From: Bacteroidaceae bacterium | GTDB lineage: Bacteria; Bacteroidota; Bacteroidia; Bacteroidales; Bacteroidaceae | Assembly (NCBI GenBank): GCA_017541025.1 | Contig: JAFXZY010000083.1 | Span: 1-64,000 of the forward strand | Direction: 5' to 3' | DNA length: 64,000 nucleotides | Notes under the pieces: generated by a model | What the model was told of the DNA's origin: nothing | The model's input: only the letters and a program-made list of their open reading frames with translations | Database searches by the model: none | Made by a program: the position numbers and the translations under genes | Shown here: piece by piece, positions 1 through 7,783 of the stretch | How positions within the stretch are numbered: the stretch's first letter is position 1 | Layout of the letters: each line of letters starts with the position of its first letter

Positions 1-395
1 CCGTTGCGGTCGTAGCAGGTAATCTGGATGGCAGTGTCAGCCAGCTCCTCCTTCAGGTCCGTAGTGGGAGTGAAGATGATGCGGCGGCTACGGATAAGGC
101 CAGCCTTCACCTCGTTCACGGTTGCTACACTCTTGGCGCGAAGACCGAATCGCATGCTGCCCAAGCCGGGGATTGCCACACTGTGACCTTCGGTAGCCCA
201 AGCCTTGATTACCTCGCCTGCTGCATCCCATGCCGCCTGCATTACACCCTTGCTGATGCCGCTGCGAAGGGCAGCCTCCTTGATAACCTTGTTCTGGTTG
301 AGGGTGGCATACAGTTCGGGAGCCATCACATAGCGGTAGGTGTCGGCATACTTGCCAATCTTGATTTTCTGTTCGTTTGCTTTAACTTTCAACAT
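1..395 (-). CDS. HU-like DNA-binding protein (3' part outside window)
   Basis: This frame starts with ATG at 395 and runs off the left edge, so about 131 residues are visible and the C-terminus is missing. The protein starts MLKVKANEQKIKIGKYADTY and contains a helix-turn-arm pattern (IKEAALRSGISKGVMQAAWD, then a G-H-S-V-A-I-P-G-L-G-S-M-R-F stretch) that matches the Bacteroidota HU-like/HU-HIG family, which bind DNA as dimers. In related genomes this family often lies next to BT4734/VirE-N genes, and such a gene is present at 7784; the 978-7029 island lies between the two. A minus-strand -7 box at 545-552 and a leader hairpin lie upstream. The function beyond DNA binding is inferred from the family. 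Confidence 0.8.
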   Translation of the reverse strand, partial: MLKVKANEQKIKIGKYADTYRYVMAPELYATLNQNKVIKEAALRSGISKGVMQAAWDAAGEVIKAWATEGHSVAIPGLGSMRFGLRAKSVATVNEVKAGLIRSRRIIFTPTTDLKEELADTAIQITCYDRN

Positions 396-483
396 AGCTT
401 TAAATGTTTTTGAATTTGTAATACTTTTTCTTTAACTCTCTCTGAACCGGTTCTTTTCTGCCAAGTTGGGGAGGAAAAACTCT

Positions 484-513
484 CTAGTTAGCGGGTTTTT
501 GCCGCTTAACTAG
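484..513 (-). promoter_or_regulatory. Hairpin in the leader of the HU-like gene
   Basis: CTAGTTAGCGG (484-494) faces CCGCTTAACTAG (502-513) and forms an 11-bp stem with one bulged base and a 7-nt loop. It lies between the minus-strand -7 box and the start codon at 395, so it would be transcribed as 5' leader. Its role is unknown. Confidence 0.4.
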
Positions 514-544
514 CGGGGAATCTTTTCTCCTTTGTTTGACAGTA

Positions 545-552
545 CAAAGATA
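545..552 (-). promoter_or_regulatory. Bacteroidota -7 box (TATCTTTG) for the HU-like gene
   Basis: CAAAGATA on the plus strand reads TATCTTTG on the minus strand, a perfect TAnnTTTG match, 150 nt upstream of the start at 395. I do not see a clear -33 TTTG at the usual spacing. Confidence 0.55.
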
Positions 553-631
553 CGACATTGCCATTGCGGTTCTCGAATAAAAGTCAAACTTTTTTCAAAC
601 TTTATTTTTCTCGCACATTTAGAACTGCTCT

Positions 632-781
632 CGTTGCAGCGTTGCGCGTTGCAGCGTTGCAGTTCTCGAAAAGCATTTCCACACCCTAAATAATACTTCT
701 ATATTTATTAATAAATATAGAGTTAATTTTTGACTTTCAAATAATCTGTTTTGGAACTGCAACACTGCAACGGTGCAACGC
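632..781. repeat. GTTGCAGCG repeats with an inverted partner
   Basis: At 632-662 the unit GTTGCAGCG/TTGCAG is repeated about four times. At 757-781 the same words appear inverted (CTGCAACACTGCAACGGTGCAA), so the two blocks can form a large imperfect cruciform. The same words recur inside the coding sequence at 8341-8438. The 396-977 gap otherwise holds only AT-rich DNA, the direct repeats at 791-879 and two promoters. Confidence 0.6.
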
Positions 782-790
782 AAAATTGTC

Positions 791-879
791 TTTTCCTGAT
801 GTCTTTTCCTGATTTGGGTTGACAGTTTTCTACTCTTTTCCTGATGTGGTTGACAGTCAATTTACTGAATAGGTTGACA
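791..879. repeat. Interleaved direct repeats upstream of the HigBA pair
   Basis: TTTTCCTGAT occurs at 791-800, 804-813 and 836-845. GGTTGACA occurs at 817-824, 848-855 and 872-879. An inverted relative (TGTCAAACC) follows near 903-911. The cluster ends about 65 nt before the -7 box at 966, so it could be an operator or the edge of the inserted island. No function is proven. Confidence 0.5.
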
Positions 880-965
880 ACTATATGACGAGGAGGTGTA
901 AATTGTCAAACCAAACATAATGAACATTTTTCTTCCAAAATATTTGGCATTTGGAATAAATTTAT

Positions 966-973
966 TACCTTTG
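966..973 (+). promoter_or_regulatory. -7 box TACCTTTG of the HigBA operon
   Basis: TACCTTTG lies only 4 nt before the ATG at 978, with TTTGG-type words at about 943-953 that could serve as the -33 element. Transcription would start at or next to the ATG, which implies a nearly leaderless mRNA. Confidence 0.6.
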
Positions 974-977
974 CAGC

Positions 978-1349
978 ATGAACGATGATATAAGAGAAAC
1001 TTTCCACTCTGCGGAGTACGATGAATACTACGCCAGCCTTGATGCCAAGACAAAGGCGAAGTACGACTATGTGGAGGCGATTATAAAGACCCAATATGTG
1101 GTCAACAAGAAGTTCGTGAAGAATCTCGAAGGAACGGAATTCTATGAGGCGCGAATATCAGTGGGTACCAATGAGCACCGCACGATAGTATTTGCTATTG
1201 ATTCTATTTCGTTCATGGAGAGCAAGCGTGTGCTTTTCTTGAATTCATTCTTGAAAAAAGACACCAAGCAATATAAGGGTGAGATAGAAACAGCCCGTCA
1301 GATTTTGAACAAATATATCCAAGGAGGACAAGAAGATGATAAAGCTTGA
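978..1349 (+). CDS. HigB/RelE-like toxin (Gp49-like family)
   Basis: This 123-residue protein contains the core expected of HigB/Gp49-type mRNA interferases: a helical N-terminus rich in K and E, then F-V-K-N-L-E-G-T-E-F-Y-E-A-R-I-S-V-G-T-N-E-H-R-T-I-V-F-A and the hydrophobic strand V-L-F-L-N-S-F-L-K-K. The family cleaves mRNA at the ribosome and is held inactive by the partner antitoxin. The downstream XRE gene overlaps it by 14 nt, the usual toxin-first HigBA order. The -7 box sits 4 nt before the start codon. It is the first gene of the defence-type island. I am confident of the fold family but not of the target. Confidence 0.8.
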   Translation: MNDDIRETFHSAEYDEYYASLDAKTKAKYDYVEAIIKTQYVVNKKFVKNLEGTEFYEARISVGTNEHRTIVFAIDSISFMESKRVLFLNSFLKKDTKQYKGEIETARQILNKYIQGGQEDDKA

Positions 1350-1647
1350 CGAAAAGAAGCTGGCCGGATTGAAAACCGGTTCGCAGCATTTGGCAGAGAC
1401 GTATGGCGAGAAGGGAACTCCCAGACGTGAGGAGTTTGAGGCAAAGGCTAAGGCCTGGTACTATGCAGAGTTGTTACGTGACGAACGCAAGCGTCAGAAG
1501 CTGACCCAGCAGCAGTTGGGTGAGCGCATCGGCAAGAAGCGCGAGTACATTTCTGCACTTGAGCAGGGACGGACGGATATGCAACTCTCTACCTTCATGC
1601 TCATTGCCAATGCCCTGGGCCTAAGATTCTCATTGGTCGTTGGGTAA
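1336..1647 (+). CDS. HigA-like XRE-family antitoxin
   Basis: This 103-residue protein carries a HTH_3 domain in its C-terminal half (residues about 45-100: KLTQQQLGERIGKKREYISA, then LEQGRTDMQLSTFMLIANAL). The N-terminal half is charged and probably binds the toxin. It starts inside the toxin gene (14-nt overlap, different frame), so the two are translationally coupled. Such antitoxins repress their own promoter; the direct repeats at 791-879 are possible binding sites, but this is inference. It is not closely similar to the second HigA-like protein at 37883. Confidence 0.82.
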   Translation: MIKLDEKKLAGLKTGSQHLAETYGEKGTPRREEFEAKAKAWYYAELLRDERKRQKLTQQQLGERIGKKREYISALEQGRTDMQLSTFMLIANALGLRFSLVVG

Positions 1648-1729
1648 AGCTAAAAAGCAAGGATGCTGTATAGACCACTAGATGGCTATGGATAATTTCA
1701 GTTTTAATTACGAAAGATAGGATTAAACG

Positions 1730-2575
1730 ATGACAAAGAAACAAGCTATACAACTATTTGAGGAGCGCAAAGTGCGCACTGTCTGGGATGATCAGGAAGA
1801 GAAGTGGTACTTCTGTGTAGTAGATATTGTGGAAGCACTAACAGATAGTGTAAACCCAACTGATTACATTAAGAAAATGAAGAAGCGTGACCCCGAACTT
1901 GCTGAAGGGTGGGGACAAATTGTCACCCCCCTTTCCGTTCAGACTGCAGGTGGTAAACAGAGGGTTAATTGCGCAACGCAACAGGGTATTTTCCGTATCA
2001 TCCAGTCCATCCCATCCCCCAAGGCAGAACCCTTCAAGCAGTGGATGGCGCAGGTGGCCAGCCAGCGCCTTGACCAGATGCAAGACCCAGAGCTGAGCAT
2101 AGAGCAGGCAATTGTTGACTATAGGCGCTTAGGTTATAGCGAGGCTTGGATCAACCAGCGTATCAAGAGTATAGAGGTACGTAAGGAACTGACTGACGAG
2201 TGGAAGCGTACAGGCGTCAAAGAGGGATTGGAATATGCATCCTTGACGGATATCATTACGCGCGAATGGAGCGGATTCACCACCAAGCAATATAAGCATT
2301 ATAAGGGCTTGAAGAAAGAGAATCTTCGCGATAATATGACCAACCTAGAGATAGCCCTTAATATCTTGGCGGAGGCTTCTGCTACTGAAATCTCAAAGGA
2401 CCGAGACCCTATAGGTTTCAACGCTCAGACGCAAGTGGCAAGAGAAGGCGGCAGTGTGGCTAAGGCAGCACGCAAACAACTTGAAAGCAAACTGGGCCGT
2501 AGTGTCATTAGCAAGGATAAAGCCAGCGATTATTTACTGCCTGAAAAAGATGAATCCCAACAAGAAGACAAATAA
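1730..2575 (+). CDS. Bro-N domain protein (phage antirepressor-like)
   Basis: This 281-residue protein begins with a Bro-N domain (residues about 5-110), recognisable by VRTVWDDQEEKWYFCVVDIV, a D-Y-I-K-K-M-K-K-R-D segment, and CATQQGIFRIIQSIPSPKAE. The family occurs in phage antirepressors, baculovirus Bro proteins and DinD. The C-terminal part is helical and charged with no recognised domain. It lies 82 nt after the HigA-like gene and reads into the restriction-modification gene on the same strand. Members of this family are common cargo in Bacteroidota defence islands. Its DNA target and role here are unknown. Confidence 0.75.
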   Translation: MTKKQAIQLFEERKVRTVWDDQEEKWYFCVVDIVEALTDSVNPTDYIKKMKKRDPELAEGWGQIVTPLSVQTAGGKQRVNCATQQGIFRIIQSIPSPKAEPFKQWMAQVASQRLDQMQDPELSIEQAIVDYRRLGYSEAWINQRIKSIEVRKELTDEWKRTGVKEGLEYASLTDIITREWSGFTTKQYKHYKGLKKENLRDNMTNLEIALNILAEASATEISKDRDPIGFNAQTQVAREGGSVAKAARKQLESKLGRSVISKDKASDYLLPEKDESQQEDK

Positions 2576-2672
2576 CGATGAAGTTAAGACGTTCATCAAC
2601 GAAGTAAGGTTGAAGGGCAGCAAACTACCAGAAGTTGAGATAGAGAAATATGTGTGTAAGACTATTTTGTAA
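2550..2672 (+). CDS. Possible 40-residue protein between Bro-N and the RM gene
   Basis: A short frame starting ATG at 2550 overlaps the end of the Bro-N gene by 26 nt and stops 6 nt before the RM start. It would encode a hydrophilic 40-residue peptide beginning MNPNKKTNNDEVKTFINEVR. The overlap and tight spacing fit a coupled small gene, for example a regulator of the RM enzyme. No family is recognised, and the frame could be chance. Confidence 0.3.
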   Translation: MNPNKKTNNDEVKTFINEVRLKGSKLPEVEIEKYVCKTIL

Positions 2673-2678
2673 AGAACT

Positions 2679-5600
2679 ATGCTATTCCAGAAGACAGTCT
2701 TAAAGAAATACCTCGCAACGTTGCCACAGGAGCAGACGCAGGAGGCGTGGAGCCGATACAGCCAGTATTTCCTCAATGCCGACATCCAGCAGAACATCCT
2801 CCAGTCTAAGGAAGAACAGTTCCAGGAGGGCTTCCTGCGCGAGCTGTTCGTCAAGGTGCTCGGCTATACGCTCAACCCGTCGCCCGACTTCAATCTCATC
2901 ACGGAGCAGAAGAACGAGACAAACTCCAAGAAAGCTGACGGCGCTATCCTGCTGGATGAAAAGGTAATCGGTGTAATAGAACTAAAAGACCACAAGACAC
3001 CCGACCTCGCGAAGGTGGAGCCGCAAGCATTCAACTACAAGAGCCAGCATCCTGCCGCCCGACTGGTTATCATCTCCAACTTCGAGAAGCTGCGCCTCTA
3101 CATCGACAACGCCGTGGAGCACCGCGAATGGAATCTCTTCACCCTCTCAGAGCAGGATTTCCGCGAACTCTACCTCTGCCTCGCATGGGAACAGGTGAAA
3201 CTGGGAACCGCCATCAGGATAAAGGAAGAATCAGTCTCTAACGAAGACCAGATAACCAAGGCGCTCTACAAGGACTACTCCGCTTTCAAGCGCGTGCTCT
3301 TTGCTGACATTGTCCGCAACAATCCCGGCTACGATCAGCTCCTGCTCTTCAAGAAGACGCAGAAACTGCTGGACCGCCTGCTTTTCATCTTCTTTGCCGA
3401 GGACTGCGGACTGCTCCCGCCGAACTCCATGATGCAGATTATCGAGCAATGGGAGAAACTTGCCGAACTGGATGCTTACGTGCCCTTCTACGACCGCGTG
3501 AAGAAGTATTTTGGCTATATGAACACGGGCTTCCAAGGCAAGAAGTACGACATTTTTGCCTATAATGGTGGCCTGTTCAAGCCCGACGAGGTGCTCGACA
3601 TTATCATTATCAGCGATGAGCCGCTTGTGGAACACACCAAACGCCTTTCCGCATACGATTTCGAGAGCGAGGTGGATGTGAACATCCTAGGCCACATCTT
3701 CGAGAACTCACTCAGCGAAATTGAAGAAGTCACCCAGCAAATCAACAATGGCGAAACGCCAACTGTCTCCAAGCGCAAGCAAGACGGTGTGTTCTACACG
3801 CCCCAGTACATTACAAAATATATAGTGGAAAATACCGTCGGACGGCTCTGCACTGAAAAGAAGCTGGAACTCGGCATAGACGAAGCGGAGTATTTTGCCG
3901 ACAAGAACCGACAGAAGCAAACCAAGGTTCGCTTGCTTGATAAGTTGACGCAGTATCGCGACTGGCTCAAGCAAATCACGATTCTCGATCCCGCTTGCGG
4001 TTCAGGTGCTTTTCTCAATGCTGCACTCCGTTTTCTGATTGATGAGCACCACAAAATCGATGTAATGGAAGCCAAAGTGACCGAATCCACAATCGTATAT
4101 CCCGATATAGACAAGGAGATTCTGGAGCACAACCTCTTTGGCGTAGACATCAACGAAGAGAGTGTAGAGATAGCGCAACTTTCTTTGTGGCTTCGTACAG
4201 CCCAGCCTCGCCGCAAACTCAACACCTTGAACGAGAACATCAAGTGTGGCAATTCCCTCATCAGTGACCCTGCCATAGCCGGCGACAAAGCTTTCGACTG
4301 GCAAAAGGAGTTCCCGCAGGTCTTCGAAAAAGGAGGCTTCGATGTAGTGATAGGTAATCCGCCGTACGTTCAATTGCAGAGCATGGGAGCGATGAGCGAT
4401 GTTTATGCTCAATGCAGATATGAAACCTACAACAAGAGTGCAGACCTTTATTGCCTATTCTACGAAAAAGGCTGCAATTTGCTTAAGGATAAGGGATTGT
4501 TAGGGTTCATTGCATCAAACAAGTGGCTAAAAATTAATTATGGTGTGTCTTTGCGTAAGTATTTAACCACAAAGATGAATCCCTTGCTTCTCGTTGATTT
4601 CCCAGGTGTTCCGGTCTTCGAAGATGCAACTGTTGACCCTCAAATACTTATCGTTGAAAAGAAACAATATACAGGAAGTACACAGGCTTGTGCGATAAAA
4701 ACAAAGCAAGAGAGCTTGTCAGAATATGTACCAGAACACATATTAGAAATCTGTTTCAGTTCAGAACCTTGGACAATCAGAAACACACGTGTCAGTGAAG
4801 TACTTAAGAAAATAGATTCTTGTGGGAAAGCTCTAAAAGACCTTCCTATTTCTATAAATTATGGCATAAAAACAGGATATAATGATGCTTTTTTCATAGA
4901 CGGAGAAACAAAAGATTTGCTAATCAAGGAAAATTCAAGTTCAGTTGAAATGATACGTCCTCTACTTAGAGGCAGAGATATTATTCCTTGGAAAGTTGAG
5001 AAAAAGGACCAATATATAATTTTTGTCCCTTGGCATTTCCCACTTCATCTAGACTCATCTATTCAAGGAGGTTCTGATGTGGCTGAGAAAGCATTTGCAG
5101 AACAATATGTAGCGATATACAATCACCTGCTCCAACATAAAGGAAAACTATCAGCTAGAAACAAAGCAGAAACGGGAATCAGGTATGAATGGTATGCTTC
5201 TCAACGCTGGGGTGCAGACTATTACGAAGACTTTGCAAAACCCAAAATTGTCTATCCTAATATGACAAAGTACCTGCCTTTCTGCTATGACGAAAGCGGC
5301 GCAATCTGCAACGACAAGGCCTTCATTATAACATCAAATAACGATCATTTTTCCATAAAATTTTTATTGGCGATATTGAATTCGAGTCTTACAAAGTTTT
5401 GGATTCGAAGTGTTTGTCCTGAATTGGGAGAGGATCGTAGAGAAGTTCGTAAAGTATATTTTGAGAACTTCCATATTGCTGAAGCAGACCAGCAGCCCTT
5501 TATTGCCCTTGCCGACAAGATGCTCTCTTTGAACGAGCAATTGCAAGAGAAGCGGGGCAGGTTCCTGCGTCGGTTGACAGAGAACTTGGAGGGCGTGAAG

Positions 5601-5846
5601 ATAACAAGTGCTTTGCAAAGCTTCGACGAGCTGGACTTTGCCGCCTTCACAGCAGAGTTGAAGAAACAGAAGATACACCTCTCCCTTGTTCAGCAGGACG
5701 AATGGGAGCCATACTTCAACGACTACACCCAGGCCTGTCAAGCCCTCCAAGAGCAAATCCAGGAGACCGACAAGGAAATAGACACCCTAGTCTTCGACCT
5801 CTACGGCCTCACCCCAGAAGAACGTGAAATAGTAATGAAAGGATAG
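2679..5846 (+). CDS. Type IIG restriction-modification enzyme (Eco57I-like)
   Basis: This 1055-residue protein combines nuclease, adenine-methyltransferase and target recognition in one chain. The N-terminus has a PD-(D/E)XK pattern, D87 followed by E101-L-K103 (IELK). The methyltransferase part has the SAM-binding motif DPACGSGAF near residue 437 and the catalytic NPPY at 560, as in N6-adenine enzymes. The C-terminal third resembles a TaqI-like specificity domain followed by a helical segment. Length and order match type IIG enzymes that cut and methylate without separate subunits. The DNA from about 4430 to 5460, covering the recognition domain, is clearly more AT-rich than both flanks, as expected for swapped specificity modules. 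It is co-oriented with the two small genes downstream (24 nt to the next). Confidence 0.88.
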   Translation: MLFQKTVLKKYLATLPQEQTQEAWSRYSQYFLNADIQQNILQSKEEQFQEGFLRELFVKVLGYTLNPSPDFNLITEQKNETNSKKADGAILLDEKVIGVIELKDHKTPDLAKVEPQAFNYKSQHPAARLVIISNFEKLRLYIDNAVEHREWNLFTLSEQDFRELYLCLAWEQVKLGTAIRIKEESVSNEDQITKALYKDYSAFKRVLFADIVRNNPGYDQLLLFKKTQKLLDRLLFIFFAEDCGLLPPNSMMQIIEQWEKLAELDAYVPFYDRVKKYFGYMNTGFQGKKYDIFAYNGGLFKPDEVLDIIIISDEPLVEHTKRLSAYDFESEVDVNILGHIFENSLSEIEEVTQQINNGETPTVSKRKQDGVFYTPQYITKYIVENTVGRLCTEKKLELGIDEAEYFADKNRQKQTKVRLLDKLTQYRDWLKQITILDPACGSGAFLNAALRFLIDEHHKIDVMEAKVTESTIVYPDIDKEILEHNLFGVDINEESVEIAQLSLWLRTAQPRRKLNTLNENIKCGNSLISDPAIAGDKAFDWQKEFPQVFEKGGFDVVIGNPPYVQLQSMGAMSDVYAQCRYETYNKSADLYCLFYEKGCNLLKDKGLLGFIASNKWLKINYGVSLRKYLTTKMNPLLLVDFPGVPVFEDATVDPQILIVEKKQYTGSTQACAIKTKQESLSEYVPEHILEICFSSEPWTIRNTRVSEVLKKIDSCGKALKDLPISINYGIKTGYNDAFFIDGETKDLLIKENSSSVEMIRPLLRGRDIIPWKVEKKDQYIIFVPWHFPLHLDSSIQGGSDVAEKAFAEQYVAIYNHLLQHKGKLSARNKAETGIRYEWYASQRWGADYYEDFAKPKIVYPNMTKYLPFCYDESGAICNDKAFIITSNNDHFSIKFLLAILNSSLTKFWIRSVCPELGEDRREVRKVYFENFHIAEADQQPFIALADKMLSLNEQLQEKRGRFLRRLTENLEGVKITSALQSFDELDFAAFTAELKKQKIHLSLVQQDEWEPYFNDYTQACQALQEQIQETDKEIDTLVFDLYGLTPEEREIVMKG

Positions 5847-5870
5847 CAAATAACATTATAAATAAACAAC

Positions 5871-6665
5871 ATGGACTTTTTAAATTATATTTACCCCAAT
5901 GCGAAGCCGCTTGACCGTTCGCAGATAAAAGAAGGCGACATTGTAGCTTTCGATTCCGAATATGGCCGAGGCGTGGCCCTGATGCAGGACGGCAGTTGGT
6001 TCCATTCCTCATATAACCTTGTTGAAAAAAATAGAGTCTGGGTATCGGACAGCATGCCTGATGACATTCAATTGTTCACGCCAACCAAAGAAGACATCCT
6101 GTTGGCCATTGATTACTTGGAAGGACCAGAAGCGGAGGACGAGTACGGAATGAATCCGCACGAGTTTTTAGACAGATGGAATCATAAGGCCATTTACAAA
6201 TTGGAGCAAGCCGTTAAAGATTTGGCTGAAATAAATCTGCACGTTGAAGACCGATGGGAAAACAAGTTGAATCAGGCGATCGAGACCATTTCCCAACTCA
6301 GAGAGCGAATATCAGTTCTCGTTGCAGAGGTAAAGGAGAAAGACGAGAAGATTGACAAACTGGAAACCCAACTGAACGAGATGAGCAAACTATCGGCAGG
6401 TGTTGCCAAGAAGTCTTCTCAGGATGATGTCTTGAAAGCCATGCGCACCTATCTTAATATCTCCAAGCGCAAGACTCTCAGCAAGCGCGAAGCTGCAAAG
6501 ACCGTGTTTATGGATTTGTTCACGAGCACTAAGTTAGACCTTCCTGATGATATTAAGGAGTTGCTTACCTATCTTGATGACGAGCAGGCGGAGCCGAAGG
6601 TGGTGAATGTGGCTGGCAACTATAATGACATCCACGATAACGGAACAGTAAACAATAAAGATTAA
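5871..6665 (+). CDS. Unknown coiled-coil protein ending in a GNYxDIHDN tail
   Basis: This 264-residue protein has no recognised family. The first 70 residues contain an I-K-E-G-D-I-V-A-F-D-S-E-Y-G-R-G segment that may be a small beta-barrel. Residues about 110-180 look like a coiled coil (repeated E/K/L heptads, with the core KEKDEKIDKLETQLNEMSKL). Residues 185-240 are helical, and the last 20 contain GNYNDIHDNGTVNN. The next gene, 4 nt downstream, starts with almost the same motif (GNYVDIHDNEVVN). The pair is probably co-transcribed with the RM enzyme. A role as an accessory defence component is only inference from position. There is no signal peptide, so it is probably cytoplasmic. Confidence 0.7.
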   Translation: MDFLNYIYPNAKPLDRSQIKEGDIVAFDSEYGRGVALMQDGSWFHSSYNLVEKNRVWVSDSMPDDIQLFTPTKEDILLAIDYLEGPEAEDEYGMNPHEFLDRWNHKAIYKLEQAVKDLAEINLHVEDRWENKLNQAIETISQLRERISVLVAEVKEKDEKIDKLETQLNEMSKLSAGVAKKSSQDDVLKAMRTYLNISKRKTLSKREAAKTVFMDLFTSTKLDLPDDIKELLTYLDDEQAEPKVVNVAGNYNDIHDNGTVNNKD

Positions 6666-6669
6666 GGCG

Positions 6670-7029
6670 ATGGCAGGCAATAAGGTATATGTGCAGGGAA
6701 ACTACGTTGATATTCATGACAACGAGGTGGTAAACCTCAATATAGACAAGGTCGGAACTTTGCAGATGGATGAAGGGATGCAGACAACCGAAGGTGATGA
6801 AACTCTCCTGACGAAGCTTTCTCTCTGCTTCAAGGATGAGGACACGGCGAGGCGGTTCCTGATCTCGATTAAGGAGATGGATGACACGGAAATCGTTCGA
6901 TTGGTGAAGAAGTATAGCGACTCCAAACTTTGCACGGATACCTCGAAAGCCCTGTGGAAGCTACTTTCCGAGGCTGGGCTCTACAAGACGGGCTATCCGA
7001 ACTGGAACAAACAGATGAACCAAAGATAG
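6670..7029 (+). CDS. Unknown protein beginning with the same GNYxDIHDN motif
   Basis: This 119-residue protein opens with MAGNKVYVQGNYVDIHDNEV and continues with a beta-rich segment, then a helical domain (residues 40-110) containing F-K-D-E-D-T-A-R-R-F and L-V-K-K-Y-S-D. The gene starts 4 nt after the previous stop, so the two are almost certainly translated together. Motif sharing between the end of one protein and the start of the next suggests the motif lets them bind each other or a common partner. I do not recognise a family. A strong terminator follows at 7056, closing the island's transcription unit. Confidence 0.7.
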   Translation: MAGNKVYVQGNYVDIHDNEVVNLNIDKVGTLQMDEGMQTTEGDETLLTKLSLCFKDEDTARRFLISIKEMDDTEIVRLVKKYSDSKLCTDTSKALWKLLSEAGLYKTGYPNWNKQMNQR

Positions 7030-7055
7030 TCTCGCACTATCACACCCAAAACAAA

Positions 7056-7086
7056 GGGAATCGGCACTAAGTCGGTTCCCTTTTTT
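7056..7086 (+). terminator. Intrinsic terminator after the defence-type island
   Basis: GGGAATCG (7056-7063) pairs with CGGTTCCC (7073-7080), with one wobble pair and a 9-nt loop, followed by six T. It lies 27 nt after the stop of the last island gene. Confidence 0.85.
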
Positions 7087-7181
7087 GTGCCCAAATTGAT
7101 TGAAAGTTGATGATTGGTTGATTAGAAGTTGACTGCTCCGAAACAGGCGTTTTTTTCCTTTCATACACAGGGGGACTGCCA

Positions 7182-7189
7182 TATCTTTG
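7182..7189 (+). promoter_or_regulatory. -7 box TATCTTTG upstream of the structured leader
   Basis: This is a perfect TAnnTTTG match. The expected start point falls at the 5' edge of the hairpin at 7190-7216, so the 270-nt region up to the gene at 7460 would be transcribed as leader or as a separate RNA. Confidence 0.6.
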
Positions 7190-7450
7190 CATCGTCGAAA
7201 GTTGATCGACGGTGCTCTTTGACATGTTGCTACAAACAAACCGCTCGGGTAGGCCCGGACGCGGGAAACTATTATTGCTTGTGCGCGTCACGCGTACGTA
7301 ACGTACCTTATATCTAATTCATGGTATCACATTTTATAAATCATATTTATCCCCCGCTGAAAAGGCAGCGGGATGCTGAGTGAAGTGAGCAGAAGGAATC
7401 TCATGAGACAAGCTGGCCAGCGTTTCAGATGCCTCTTCCCTCGCTAAACT
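7190..7450 (+). ncRNA. Candidate structured leader or small RNA
   Basis: Starting directly after a -7 box, this stretch has several local stems: GCATCGTCG/CGACGGTGC (9 bp, 7190-7216, one wobble); CCGC-CGGG/CCCG-GCGG (about 7237-7262); GTACGT/ACGTAC (7293-7305); and CCCGCTG/CAGCGGG (about 7352-7371). Two tiny frames (20 and 24 codons, from 7321 and 7373) overlap its second half and could be leader peptides or chance. It precedes the small gene at 7460. I do not recognise a known riboswitch or RNA family. Confidence 0.45.
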
Positions 7451-7459
7451 CACAAACAA

Positions 7460-7780
7460 ATGAGAAAACTTATTTTTATAATTAATATCCTGGACATCTG
7501 GTCAGAACTCAAAAAAGGAAAAAGAATAGAAGGTGTTCTCTATCTAGACAAGAACACAGGTGTGCCAACATTTAAGGCATACAACCGCACGTCGAAGTCC
7601 AGACCGAAGGACAAGGTATTGCGCTATCTGGAACATGGATGGGTAAAGGAAAGTTCGGAACGCATAAAGGTGTACGAGAGCATGCCCAAGCGTCTGGGTG
7701 CCGCACGAATGATTGTGACCTTGGAGCGTGAAACGAAGGAGGCTGCTAACGTGATTGTAGAACAGGAAATATTCGGCTAA
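7460..7780 (+). CDS. Small conserved-looking protein upstream of the VirE-N gene
   Basis: This 106-residue basic protein starts MRKLIFIINILDIWSELKKG and has a G-V-L-Y-L-D-K-N-T-G-V-P-T-F-K-A-Y-N-R segment and an H-G-W-V-K-E-S-S-E-R-I-K-V-Y-E-S-M-P-K-R core. No domain is recognised with certainty. It ends 3 nt before the VirE-N/P-loop gene starts, so the two form an operon, and it may assist that protein. The long structured leader upstream may control both. Confidence 0.7.
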   Translation: MRKLIFIINILDIWSELKKGKRIEGVLYLDKNTGVPTFKAYNRTSKSRPKDKVLRYLEHGWVKESSERIKVYESMPKRLGAARMIVTLERETKEAANVIVEQEIFG

Positions 7781-7783
7781 ACG

